DNA of 64,000 nt from Rhea pennata (GCF_028389875.1 NC_084670.1:36963333-37027332), one strand, 5' to 3'. Shown: positions 34,945 to 46,344, counted from the stretch's first letter. Notes: a model not told the origin generated them from the sequence alone. Made by a program: numbers and translations.

Positions 34945-35290
34945 TTTCACAGAATGGGTAAGGTTGGAAGGGACCTCTGGAGATCTTCTAGTCCAACCCC
35001 CCTGCTCGAGCAGGGTCACCTACAGCAGGTTAGACAGGAGTGCATCTGGGCGCGCTTTGAATAGCTCCAGAGAAGGAGATTCCACAACCTCTGTGGGCAA
35101 CATGTTCCAGTGCTCTGTCACTCTCACAGTAGAGAACTCCCTCCTCATATTCAGGCAGAACTGCCTGTGTTTCGGGTTGTGCCCGTTGCCTCATGTCCTG
35201 CCGCATGGCACTACTGACAAGAGTCCGGCCCCATCCCCTTGACACTCTCCCTTCAGATCCTTCTACACACTGAGAAGAGTTACACACTTG
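34945..35290 (-). mobile_element. CR1 3' end fragment
   Basis: Minus-strand CR1 3' region. On the plus strand it reads cagaatgggtaaggttgga, GGGACCTCTGGAGATC and AGCAGGGTCACCTACAGCAG, phrases typical of the reverse complement of the CR1 3' UTR. It breaks off near 35290. Confidence 0.9.
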
Positions 35291-35592
35291 GTCAGACTAG
35301 AGCTATTTCTTCATCTCAACCGTATGCAGCTGGAGTAGCAACTGGCTGCAAAGTAGCTAGACATCATCGACAAAGGGCAATATGCATGTCCGGCCCTGAC
35401 TGGATTGGTCAGTGGGTAGAGAGCACCCTTTGGGGCTGCTCTCACGTGCTCTGCCAGTTGCCTGAGTCCTCACCAGATCTTCCACAGGTGCTCTTACTAC
35501 ACATGGGCACATCTGAATGCGTGCAAAAAGAGCCAGTGCGGGAAAAGGAACATCACAGACAACATTGCTGCTGCTGCCAAGACCATCATGAG

Positions 35593-37790
35593 GTTCTAAC
35601 CTCTTCCTAATGCACCCCAGGATACCTGTGGCCACCTTGGCCACAGGGGCACGTTGCGGGCTCATAATCAACTTGTTGTCCACCAGTACTCCCAGGTCCT
35701 TCTCTGCAGAGCTGCTTTCTAGCAGGTCAGCCCCCTCCTTGTACTGGTGCCTAGCGTTATTCCTCCCTCGGTGCAGCATCTCTGCACTTGCCCTTGTCAA
35801 ACCTCAGGACGTTCTTCTCTGCCCCACTCCCCAGCCTGGTCAGGTCTCTCTGAATGGCAACACAGCACTCAGCTGTATCAGCCACTCCTCCCAGCTTGGT
35901 ATCATCAGCAAACCTGCTGAGGAGGCACTCTGTCCCTTCAACCAGGTCATTGATGAATAAGCTGAGCAGGATGGGACCAAGTCCTGAGCCCTGGGGAACT
36001 CCACTAGCCACAGGCCTCCAACTAGACTCCGCACAATGGACGACAACCGTCTGAGCTCTGCCGTTCAGCCAGTTCTCAATCCTCAATCAACCTCACATTC
36101 CACTCATCCAACACACACTTCCTGAGCTTGCCTGGGAGGATGTTACGGGAGACAGTGTTGAAAGCCTTGCTGAAGTCAAGGAACACCATGTTCAATGCTC
36201 TTCTTTCATCTACACAGCCAGTCATACCATCATAGAAGGCTATCAGATTTCCCCTTAAGCATGTTTTCTCCTTTGTGAATCCATGCTGACAACTCCTGAT
36301 CACCCTGTTTTCCTCCATATGCTTGGAGATGGCATCCAGAATGAGCTGTTCTATCACCTTTCGAGGGATGGAGGTGAGGCTGACTGGCCTGTAGTTACCT
36401 GGGACCTCTTTCTTGCCCCTTTTGAAGACTGGAGTGACATTGGCTTTCTTCCAGTCCTCAGGCACCTCTCCTGTTCTCCAGGACCTTTCAAAGATGATGG
36501 AGAGTGGTCTGGCAAGAGCACCTGCAGCTCAGTACTCGTCGGTGTATCCCATTAGGACCCACGGGTTTGTGAACATTAAGCTTGCCCAGAAGATCTCTAA
36601 TCCGATCCTCCTGAAGCAAGGGAAAGTCTTCCTTTCTGCAGGCTTTCTCCCTTGTCTACAGCCTCTGGGATTCTTGAGGGCTGCTGTTAGCAGTGGAGAC
36701 TGAAGCAAAGAAGGCATTCAGTAATTCTGCCTTCTCTGCAGCCTTCGTCACCAGGGCCTTTGCCCCATTCAGCAGCAGGCCCACATTTTCCCCAGCCTTC
36801 CTCTTGCTGCTGAGGTATAGGAGGAAGCCCTTCTTGTTGTCCTTAACATCCCTCGCTGGACTTAATTCCAGCTGGGCCTTAGGCTTCCTCGTCGCATCTC
36901 TACATACTCTGACAGCATTCCTATAATCCTCCCAAGTAGCCTCTTCCTGCTTCCACATTCTGTGTACTTTCTTCCTCTGTCCGAATTTGGCCAAGAGCTC
37001 TTTGCTTATCCATGTCGGTGTCCTGCCCCATCTGCTGGACTTCTTTCTCCTTGGGATGCCCCACTTGAGCTTGGAGGAAGTGATGCTTGAATACTAGCCA
37101 GCTCTCTTGGACCCCGCTTCCTTCTAGGGCCTTAACCCATGAGATTCCACCAATTAGGTCTCTGAAGAGCCTGAAGTCCACGGTTGCAGTCCTGCTTGTT
37201 ACCCTAGTTCTTTCCTGCAGGATCCTCAACTCCACCTCCTCATGGTCACTGAAACCAAGGCTACCCCCAACCTTCATATCTACAACCAGTCCTTCTTTGT
37301 TGCTTAAGACAAGGTCCAGCAAGAAAACCTTCCTCGTAGGCTCCTCCACCACCTGTGTCAAGAAGTTACCATCGATGTACTGCAGGAGCCTCCTGGACTG
37401 TTTGTGCCTAGCTGTGCTGTCCTTCCCGCACATGTCAGGGTGGTTGAAGTCTCCCATGGGAACCAGGGCCTGTGATTGGGAGGCTACTTCCAGCTGTCTG
37501 TGGAAGGCCTCATTGACTTCCTCTTTTTGGTCAGGTGACTTGTCTTAGACACCCACAATGGGGTCCCCATGTTAGCCTGCCCTTTGATCTTCACCCGTAA
37601 GCTCTCCACTGCCTCCTCCTCCACTCCTAGGCAGAACTCGAGGCATTCCAATTGCTCTCTCACATAAAGAGGAACTCACCACCTCGCCTTCCTGGCCTGT
37701 CTTTCCTAAAACACACGTAGCCATCCACGACCGCATTCCAGTCATGTGAGCTATCCCACCATGACTCTGTATTACCAGCTCCATTACATT
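35593..37790 (-). mobile_element. CR1 LINE, longest copy (endonuclease to reverse transcriptase)
   Basis: About 2.2 kb of CR1 pol on the minus strand. From the 5' side: the endonuclease end (MGDFNHPDMCGKD near 37457, then LLDLVLSNKEGLV and SDHEEVELRIL), the linker (AELLNAFFASV near 36730), RT motifs VPEDWKKANVTPVF and RPVSLTSIPRKV near 36400, and the region around the catalytic FADDTKL near 35900. Several frame breaks make it inactive. With the 3' UTR piece at 34945-35290 it may be one element interrupted by about 300 unrelated bases. Confidence 0.92.
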
Positions 37791-38040
37791 TCGAGCTTTA
37801 CAAACCTTTCTAGTTTTCCTATACCTCTGGCGTGTTTAGTGTTGTCTAGCATCTGTCATAGGTGTAGAACCGCTAAGCTCCAAGAAAATCTTCTCCTTAA
37901 CAAATGATGAGTTCTCGAGTTCAGCGCAACCAGCCGGCACAGCCCAACACTCTTCAAAGCCTCAGGCTGGGAGCAGAGAGGCTGGGGAGCATCTGTGCTG
38001 AAAATGACAACAGGATTTTGGCACACCAAAGGCAAAGGAA

Positions 38041-38150
38041 GAATCACAGAATTGTTGAGGTTGGAAGGGACCACTGGAGATCATCTAGTTGAACCAGCCT
38101 GCACAAGCAAGGTCACCTACAGCATATTAGATGGGATTGCATCTGGGCTG
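38041..38150 (-). mobile_element. CR1 3' terminal fragment
   Basis: About 110 bases of the CR1 3' end on the minus strand, starting at agaatcacagaattgttgag and running through GGAGATCATCTAGTTGAACC. The rest of the element is absent. Confidence 0.85.
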
Positions 38151-38640
38151 GGGGACCCAGCGCATCCCCTCAGGTGCAGGACAGAGGCTCCCAGAGGTGA
38201 CCAGCCTCAAAAATGGGCAGAACCCCTCCTCAGTGGTGCCCAGCCTTGGTCCTGGCTCTGCTCTACCTCTGCACCCCATGGTGGGGGGCACCACTCAACC
38301 ACTGTCCCAGCCCATGCCATGGGAGATGCTGTCCTGGGCTGTTCCCTGCACAGGGATGGGGAGCTGCTACAGGTTTCACATGGGTTTGTGCTTCCCAAGG
38401 AACACCCTTTTGCTTAAAAAATGCAGTTAGCCAAATTGTAATTAGAGAATACATTCATCTGCTTTCTTGTTTGGATGCCAGAGGATTAATAGCTGCATTA
38501 AAAAACAACAACAACAAAAAAATCCACCCCAAATTTTGTCTCTCTTGCCTCTACTACCTAACTGGGCATTGAAAACTTCTCCATGATTGATAATCATCAA
38601 GGAACAAATCTAGTACCTAAGCTCCGAGGAAATTAAAAGG

Positions 38641-38669
38641 AAAAAAAAAAAAAAAAAAAAAAAAAAAAA
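38641..38669. repeat. Poly(A) tract, 29 bases
   Basis: An uninterrupted run of A followed by GCCCCGAAAGGGG, a short hairpin. No retroposed gene is recognised before it. Confidence 0.9.
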
Positions 38670-38994
38670 GCCCCGAAAGGGGATATTCTACTTCAAAATG
38701 AAGTAACCTTTTTAAAGGTCGGTCAGGAGCTGTGAGCACAGAAGCGGTGCCTGCAGTTACCTTGTGATACACTCCAACAAGCAATCCTTTCTGCCCCTAC
38801 AACTACAAAAAATGGGTTCGTGCCCGCAGAGCCCTTGGCTGAGCAGCTCTGCTCATGTGGACACACCAGCACTGCACAGCACTTGTATAAATCCACAGAT
38901 CTGCATTTACCCCTCCGGCCTTGGCACTTCGTTGCCCACAGCCCTCTGCAGCCCATTACCCACAACAGGCACGCATGAGTGCTGCCTGGTCCAC

Positions 38995-39300
38995 ATTTAC
39001 TGCACAACCAGGCAGGTTGTGGCACCACGCAGAGGGCCATTGACAGGCTGGAGAAAGGGGCAGAGAGGAACCTCATGAAGTTTGGCAATGGGAAATGCCA
39101 AGTCCTGCACATGAGAAGAAAAATCCCCAGGCATCAGGACACGTTGGGGACTGACCAGCTGAGGAGCAGCTTTCCAGAGAAGGACCCAGGGATTCGGGTG
39201 GGCAAGTTGGCCATGAGCAAGCAACATGTCTGTGTGACAAAGGCGGTCGACAGTGTGGCTGTTGTGAGGAAAAGGAAGTACAAGGGGTCTTGTATCTGGA
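38995..39300 (+). mobile_element. CR1 reverse transcriptase C-terminal fragment
   Basis: The plus strand encodes GAERNLMKFGNGKCQVLHM and then SSFPEKDPGIRVGKLAMSKQ, the C-terminal CR1 segment after the catalytic site, with substitutions. Both ends are truncated. Confidence 0.85.
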
Positions 39301-39892
39301 TGCACATCAACAGAAATGCCAGGAATAAGGAAAGTGCAGAACAGACTCATGGACACCCCTTCTGCCCACTCCTGGTCTAGCACTGGTCTTTACTTCTTCA
39401 CATCAGGAAACTGTTTTCCCCAAAGAAACTAAACAGTCCCCCAATACCTACAGTACTTGCACCAGACCAAGCAAGCACCCCCAGCACTTGGTGCTCAGAC
39501 CTCAGCTGAGCAGCTGCTTTTCCCAGGACTCTGACTCAGGAGAGAGAGTGAAATCCTCCCACAAGGGCAGCCCAAGCAACAAGCACATGGGCAAATTCAG
39601 CTGCACAAGGTAGATGAGGTGGTTGCTGCACCCAGGCCCCTCTGCTGTAGTCCTTCAACCTCCCGTCAGCGGCATCACAGATGCCTCCATCCTGATATCC
39701 TGACTAGCGATTTCTTCTTCTTAATGCACATGGCATGAAAAGAACAGATCTGGAATTAAAACCCCTCTTTCTTTCCCTTCCACATCCACAAACACCAAAA
39801 ACAACCGAGAAAATCTAGTTGCTGCTAGCAACCCTCTGGCTTCTTCATTGTTTTCTGTGAACGGTTGTTTTGAGTGTGAGTTTTGTTGTTTT
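39301..39892. other. Unassigned sequence
   Basis: No exon, repeat or RNA gene was recognised between the two CR1 fragments. Confidence 0.4.
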
Positions 39893-40345
39893 CACAGAAT
39901 GACAAAATAGATGATATTGGCAGGGACCTCTGGAGATCCCCTGGTCTAACCCCCCTGACCAAGCAGGGGGGCTTAGAGCAGGTTGTCCAGGACTGGGTCA
40001 GGCAGGTTTGGAGTATCTCATCAAGCCAAGACTTCACAACTTCTCAAGGAATCTCTTCCAGCACTTACCTACCCTCAGAGTGAAAAAGTGTTTTTCTGCC
40101 CTCAGGTGGAAAGTCATGATTTGCCATTTTGTGCCCATTGCCTCTCTTCCTCTTGCTGGGTGCTACAGAGAACCACTCAGAGTCATGGTCTCCATCTTCC
40201 TTACACCCTCCCGTCAGATATTTAGATACCTGGAAAGGATCCCCACCAGCAGTCTGCTTTACAGCAGAAACAGTCCCAGCTTTCTCAGTGTCTCCTCCTA
40301 CGGGAGATGCTCCAACCCTTCAGTCATCTTTGTGACCCCACAGCA
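39893..40345 (-). mobile_element. CR1 3' end fragment (divergent)
   Basis: Minus-strand CR1 3' UTR and adjoining region, recognised on the plus strand by CACAGAATGACAAAATAGA, GGACCTCTGGAGATCCCC and TTTGTGCCCATTGCCTCTC. Several indels mark it as fairly old. Confidence 0.85.
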
Positions 40346-40487
40346 CCAACATCTCTGACACTCACAGCAACAATAGACATGACCCAGGGAAATGAGGAGG
40401 GCAAACAGGGACAGGTTTGCAGCTGCAGATACAGAACAAACCTCTCCTCAAGGACTGTTAGAAAGAGACAATCCACACAACCACAAG

Positions 40488-41637
40488 AAATGATCTTACA
40501 ACCACAAACAGCAGCCATGGGCCTGGCACTGGCCCAACAGACACTACTGCAAAAATGACCTCACTGACTGGCACTGACCTGTCGGATTCTGCAGCATAAG
40601 GGACCTCACAAGCACAAACACCAGCCGTGTTACTAGCAGTGACCTATCTGGGCCTCAGGCAGAAGTAACCAAACAGCCTGATAGAGCAGACACGGCCATA
40701 GCACTGGCCTGTCAGGGCCTCAGGCAGAAGTGACCCCACTGCCACAAACCATAGCCATGCACCTATAAGAAACCCATGAGGCACTCAGGAAGAGGCGATC
40801 TCACAAGCAGCCGTGGACCTAGCACGAGCCTCTGTGGCACGGAGGTCCAAGTGACCTCACAACCACAAGCAGCAGCCAGGGCCCAGCAGCGACCCGTCCG
40901 GCACTGAGGAAGAAGTGACCCCAGAAACACAAAGAGCAGCCATGTGAGCAACGCTGGCCTAACAGACACACTGCGGCAGAAGTGACCTCACAGCTACAAA
41001 CAGCAGCCAGGGGCCTGCCAGTGACCCCTAACAGGGTCCCTGCTGCACAAGCCACCTCACAACCACGGACAGCAGCCATGCGCCTATCACTGGCCTACGA
41101 GGGCCTGAGGCAGAAGGGGCCTCACAAGCACAAAGAGCAGCCATGGGCCTGCCAGGGCCCTGTCAGGCAGAGAGGCTGAACTGACCTCACAGCCACAGAG
41201 AGTAATAATGTGTCTCCTTGTTGTCTGTCATTTACAGATGCAGAAGCGTTTCAAATACGTATCAAAGGAATTTAATTGCAGTTTGCCTATCCCGTTCTCA
41301 GGAAGTGGTGACTTCACAGTCTTCATCAAAGCCACCTGCTGGCATATCGGACAGCACAGCAATAGCGACCTCACAAGCAAAAGCAGCAGCTACGTGCCTA
41401 CCCCTGGCCTCTCACATACTTAAACAAAAGTGTCCTCACACTCTGCATCGAAGCCATGCTCGTGCTGCTGGATTATCATGGACAGAGGCACAAAAATCTC
41501 AGAAGCACAAACAGCACTAATGTCTGCACTGCGGCTCTGCCAGGTACTCATGCAGAACCAGAACTCAGAACCAGAAACAGCAGCAATGGGTCTGCTGATG
41601 GCCTGTCAGATTCTTCAGCAACAATGATGCTCTAGTT
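40488..41637 (+). repeat. Minisatellite, about 65 bp per unit, plus orientation (block 1)
   Basis: At least 15 degenerate units. Each has a core like AAGTGACCTCACAAGCACAA, then ACAGCAGCCATGGGCCTG, then CACTGGCCTGTCAGGGCCTCAGGC. Core starts seen at about 40556, 40601, 40665, 40731, 40796, 40852, 40916, 40983, 41053, 41118 and 41183 give spacings mostly of 55-70 bases. A less regular stretch lies at 41218-41310. No reading frame spans the units. Confidence 0.88.
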
Positions 41638-42348
41638 AGATTCCCGGGGGCCAAATGTCCTGTTTGGCAAGCCAGCACAAACTCTCTCTCACACACAAAC
41701 ACTATTCAGCAGCAAGCAGTTTATTAGTAGATACTTACAAACAGACAGACTCGATGGTAGTCTCGAGAAGGACCACTCCAATGCTTGTCCCGATCATCTG
41801 CATGATGAGAGGGAGAGTCGGCAGGCACAATCTTTTCAGGCATCCCCGAGGAGGCAACGTGGCCCTCTGCTGTGTAGCAGCCTCTCTCTCCTTTGGAAAA
41901 ATTCCGGTATTTATGATTATTGGCGGTAGGTGGGAGTCCCGGCACATGGGGCCAATGAGTGCAGGGAGTCTAGCCCAACTCTGCCCTGCTTGCGTAACTG
42001 GGCTATGATACTGCGCACACATGCAGACTTATTTTGGGGGCCACTTTGACTTTGGGGGTCACTATTTCATTACTCTTCAACTGGAGACCTTCATGTTGAC
42101 TGCTTCTCATGCTTATTCTGTGGCTGGGAGCCACTGAATCTATATGTAACCAAACGCTGTTCTTTCTCACAGATTTCCAAGACCTTGTTAGTTACTTACT
42201 TGTACTCTGCTTAACACAGTGGTACTGTTCTAGGCACTACAAAGTTACAATACTAGACCATTCTCACCAAGTATCAGGTAGTATAGATACAAAAGTTACA
42301 ACACGGACCATTCCCACCAACTATCACCTAGTACAGATACAAGGGACA
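41638..42348 (-). mobile_element. LTR family B, copy 2 (complete LTR with PBS-like tail)
   Basis: The LTR body is 41656-42348 (693 bp) with TGTCC and GGACA inverted termini. Read on the minus strand, AATAAA is the complement of 41720-41725. Beyond the LTR end, 41638-41655 reads TTTGGCCCCCGGGAATCT on the minus strand, placed like a tRNA primer-binding site (CA, short spacer, TGG). The element interrupts the 65-bp minisatellite. It carries the same two U3-like tandem units as copy 1. A solo LTR should not keep a PBS, so this may be a truncated 5' LTR. Confidence 0.8.
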
Positions 42349-42663
42349 ACAGAATCTGCATCCAAGGCATGTGCTTCCATGTTGCTGGACTACCAGGCCC
42401 TAAGCACAAGGGCAAAAGGAACCATGTGCTTGATGTTGTCTAATCAGGTACTGAAGCAAAAGTCACCTCACAAGTACAAAAAGGAGCACTGTGTCCACTA
42501 ATGGCCTAGCAGACACTGAGGCCAAATTTCATTTCCAACACAAACATCAGCAATATGCATCAAGCGGGACTGCCAGCTCCTGAGGCTGAAGTGATGTCAC
42601 AGGCATCCATGGAGACATAGATCTGCCTGGCCTGTTAGGGACTCAGGCACAATTGCCCTAAAC
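42349..42663 (+). repeat. Minisatellite, plus orientation (block 2)
   Basis: Continuation of the 65-bp array after LTR B, with recognisable units (for example AAAGTCACCTCACAAGTACA at about 42440) but greater divergence. Confidence 0.75.
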
Positions 42664-42750
42664 TCCACTTCCACCTCAGCCTCTAAGAGACCAGCTGCAA
42701 GCATGTGGCTCAGGGGATGGTTATGGTGTAATTTCTGCCTGAGCACCTGA
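42664..42750 (-). repeat. Inverted minisatellite piece joined to a CR1
   Basis: This segment is nearly identical to 46753-46838 (about five differences by eye), which belongs to the minus-oriented array 4 kb away. It sits between the plus-oriented array and the 5' end of the CR1 at 42751. Confidence 0.85.
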
Positions 42751-43541
42751 ACCTCCTGAGCTTCAACAAGGGCAAGTGCAGAGTGCTGCACCTAGGCAGA
42801 AATAACCCTAGGCACCAGTACTAGCTAGGGGCTGACCTTCTGCAGAGCAGCTCTGCAGAGAAGGACGTGGGAGTGCTGGTGGACAACAAGTTGACCACGA
42901 GCCAGCCTTGTGCCCTTGTGGGCAAGAAGGGCAGTGGTCTCCTGGGGTGCATTAGGAAGAGTGTTGCCAGCAGGTCGAGGGAGGTGATCCTGCCCCTCTC
43001 CTCAGCCCTGGGGAGGCCTCATCTCGAGTACTGTGTCCAGTTCTGGGCTCCCCGGCACAAGAGAGACATGGAGCTACTGAAGAGAGTCCAGCGTAGGGCT
43101 ACGAAGATGATTAGAGGGCTGGAGCATCTGCCCTATGAGGAACGTCTGCGAGAGCTGGGCCTCTTCAGCCTGGGGAAGAGAAGACTGAGGGGGGGATCTT
43201 ATCCATGTGTATAAGTACCCGAAGGGAGGGTGTCAAGGCGACAGGGACAAACTCTTTTCAGTTGTCTCGTGTGACAGGACAAGAGGCAATGGGCAGAAAT
43301 TGAGGCACAGGAAGTTCCACCAGAACGTGAGGGAGAATTTCTTCACTGTGAAAGTGGCGGAGCACTGGAACAGGTTGCCCGGAGAGGTCGTAGAGTCTCC
43401 TTCTCTGGAGATATTCAAGGCCTGCCTGGATACAACCCTGTCTAACATGCTGTAGGTGACCCTGCTGAGCAGGGAGGTTGGACTAGATGATCTCCAGAGG
43501 TCCTTTCCAACCTTACTGATTCTATGATTCTATAATTCTAT
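42751..43541 (+). mobile_element. CR1 LINE, 5'-truncated with complete 3' tail
   Basis: Plus-strand CR1 from the RT C-terminus (SFNKGKCRVLHLGRN-like, [32 protein letters not shown]) through the 3' UTR to the ATTCTATG-type repeat tail at 43519-43541. It is well preserved and probably the youngest CR1 here. The last 24 bases before the inserted block (42640-42663) are repeated exactly after its tail (43542-43565). Confidence 0.95.
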
Positions 43542-43790
43542 GACTCAGGCACAATTGCCCTAAACAAGTACAAACAGCAGCAAGGGGCCTGCTCCCCATT
43601 CAGGAAGCACTGAGACACAAGGGACCTCACCATCTGCACCAAAGCTAGGTGCATGCTGTTGGCCTACCAGGTTCAGAGGCACAACTCACCTCGCAAGCGC
43701 AAAGGGCATCAAGGTGCCTGCTGCTAGTCTTTCTGGGACTGAGTCACAAGTGACCTGAAAAGTGCAAACCTTCACGGAGGAGAAGCTCAC
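43542..43790 (+). repeat. Minisatellite, plus orientation (block 3)
   Basis: The array resumes after the CR1, with units around GGGACCTCACCATC, AACTCACCTCGCAAGC and AAGTGACCTGAAAAG. Confidence 0.75.
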
Positions 43791-44002
43791 CTGCGCCACT
43801 CTCGTGGCCCTTCATTATGCTGCTACCACTCCAAACATAACAGTCCCCTGCAAACGGCTTTCATCTCCTGGCAAGGCTCTCCAGGACATGGGACATCTCC
43901 ACTCTGTCACCCTGGGCACAATCCGTAAAAGGGAACAATTGGTTGTGCCTTTCCTTTAGTACCATCAAGTCTGAGCTGTGAGCCTTTGCCCTGGAGCACC
44001 TA

Positions 44003-44093
44003 CACATTGCTCACTGCCTTCCCTTGCCTCCTCCACCCAAATACACAGAGAATCTATTGTGTTAACACCAAAGGTGGCCAAGGAACTCTGGGC
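44003..44093 (+). repeat. Short dispersed duplicate, copy 1
   Basis: About 90 bases recur at 45437-45525 in the same orientation (shared GATACACAGAGAATCTAT-like and ACCAAAGGTGGCCAAGGAA words), roughly nine bases in ten identical. The identity of the element is unknown. Confidence 0.75.
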
Positions 44094-44340
44094 TCACAAG
44101 GCGTGTGCAAATGATCAGCACAAGATCAGGCACCAAGCTGGCTCCTTACATGATGCAGCTCATTTCACTGGGCAGCATCCTGCTGTCTTTAGGCAGGGGA
44201 GGTTGCTGCTTTCTGTAATAAATTGTAACTATTTGTTCATTGTTTAGAAGGAGGTTTTACAACAATCAGGGTTGAGACATGGTGTCAGACAAATAAATTA
44301 TGGTAAGCACAAAAGCTTATATGACCCCTTGTGGAACCAG

Positions 44341-44819
44341 TGTCGGGGCCCTAGCTATCTTGCAGGACTATGAAGAGCTGAAGTAAGCAACAAGCTGCTC
44401 AGAGGTTTTGAAGGTAAAAGGATAAAGAAAAGATAAGCAAGCGCCTGTAATTTTCTCACAGAACAGCATCCCAAAAGGGAGTCAACACAACAGATAAGCA
44501 AACCCCTGTGATCACTCACAAGGAGACAAACCAAAATAAAGAGACAGAAGAAGACCACGGCCTTCCTCTCCACGACCACCAGAGAGCTTCAGACGACCCC
44601 CCCAGCAACTCACACATGCGTGGGACGCACCGGGAGATTACAACGCAGACTATAAGGGGGGGACTGTGTGTGAGGGAGGCGCGCGCCGTTGGCAGAGCTG
44701 AGACTCCCCGGCCGCCCAGCGCTGTTTTGCTTGTGGCTGCTTACTTAATTAAATAAATTGTTCATATGATTTAACAAACTCTCTGTATGAATTAACCTTC
44801 AAGAGAGTAACTTATGACA
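44341..44819 (+). mobile_element. Candidate solo LTR (family C)
   Basis: A 479-bp unit starting TGTCGGGG and ending TTATGACA (TGTC/GACA inverted termini). It has TATAAG at 44651-44656 and AATAAA at 44752-44757, spaced as in an LTR. No target duplication is evident. A second copy would be needed to fix the ends. Confidence 0.6.
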
Positions 44820-45436
44820 CTTTCCACCTCCCTCCCCTCAAGAACCTCCACCTAGGGCGGGGGGGAACAGGGGTTTTGTTTACTAATACAAAGTTAGAGA
44901 TACAATGTAGAAACATCAGGGAGCCCTGAAGGCCTCCTGAGCCCAAAGTAACCTTGGTTCCTTTCCTTATTTTCTAGGACTGGGAGCCCCTGTGAAGGGA
45001 AAAAGGGTGCAGGGGCTTTGAAATGAGGCCCAAGCAAGCAGGCAGCCCCAGCCTGGAGGCCTGCTGAAATGCCAGCTCTCCTGGCTGCGCAGGCTCTGTA
45101 GCACAAGTCTGAGCTCCACAGCTGGGTTCACACAGCACTGGAGGCTGGGTTCTATGGGAAACCTGGCCCTGGCCATATCTTCAGCCCTCGCAGAGCCAGG
45201 AGCACAAAGAGCTCTGAGACTTCCTCAGTTCAAGCTACCAAAGCTTTGGGGCATTCACACAAAGGCACTCAGCAGATGCTGGCATTTGTTTTAAGGGTCT
45301 TTCACTTGTCCTAGAGGGCACCACAGCCTTCTAGGAAAAGGAGGTGGCACAATAGCATTTGCTGAGAGGGCTGGCTGTAACAACATTTGTGGGATGTGGA
45401 TTGTGCAGCACAGCAGAGATCACCAGATTCCCCAAG
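44820..45436. other. Unassigned sequence
   Basis: No gene or known repeat was recognised between LTR C and the short duplicate. Confidence 0.4.
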
Positions 45437-45525
45437 CACCGCTCTGTTCACTGCCTTCCTTGCCTCTTCCACCCAGATACACAGAGAATCTATCGCACTA
45501 ACACCAAAGGTGGCCAAGGAATTCT
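45437..45525 (+). repeat. Short dispersed duplicate, copy 2
   Basis: Second copy of the segment at 44003-44093. It ends just before the CR1 fragment that follows. Confidence 0.75.
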
Positions 45526-45529
45526 ATTC

Positions 45530-45875
45530 CATATGAATAATCCAAGGTGGATTGAGAACTGGCTGAAAGGTAGAGCTCAGAGGGTTGTCATCAGTGGCAC
45601 AGAGTCTAGCTGGAGCCCTGTGGCTAGTGCTGTTCCCCAGGGCTCAGGACCGGGTCCTATTCTTTTCAACTTGCTCATCAACGACCTGGATGAAGGGACA
45701 AGAGTGCCTTCTCAGCAAGTTTACCGATGATACCAAGCTGGGAGGAGTGGTGGATACAGCTGAGGGCTGTGCTGCCATTCAGAGAGACCTGGCCAGGCTG
45801 GAGAGTTGAGCACAGAGAAACCTCCTGAGTTTCAATAAGGGCAAGTGCAGAGTCCTGCGCCTTGGGAGAAATAGC
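45530..45875 (+). mobile_element. CR1 reverse transcriptase fragment
   Basis: The plus strand encodes [37 protein letters not shown] and, after a frame change, [19 protein letters not shown]. The YADDT-type box reads FTDDT. Both ends are truncated. Confidence 0.93.
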
Positions 45876-46344
45876 TCCCTAGTTCTTTGAACAATATAGG
45901 AACACTATATGAACAATGAATCGAGTCCTACCTGGGTGTCCGACCCACGTGTCTGACCTGTGCCTCCCGCAGCCTCCCCTTGGTGACCATTCTGTGTGGG
46001 TCCTGGGGCTTCCCATGCAGCTCTTAGCGCACATCCTTTTTCAAAGCTGTCCTGTTTAACGCCTTATGAGCATAGTTTGGCTTGCAAAGCTGAAATTGTT
46101 TTATGCAAATAACTCTGTGATTCTCTTCAGTATTATGGCCCTCATCTTTTCAGATACTCGTCTCTTACCTAAGGGAGTCATTTCTGACCTGGCAGTTCAG
46201 ATGTCCATCTCAGCTGAGCATATTTTGCAATGTGTCACTAGGTTTTTGGAGGCCTGCAGTTTCTGCAATTCTTGCCAGGGTCCCCAGACAGAATGCTTAC
46301 TAAACTCCCACTTTCAGCTCATCAGATACAAGTAATCTTCCCAT
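45876..46344. other. Unassigned sequence inside the minisatellite locus
   Basis: No gene or repeat unit was recognised. It separates the CR1 fragment from the last plus-oriented units. Confidence 0.4.
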
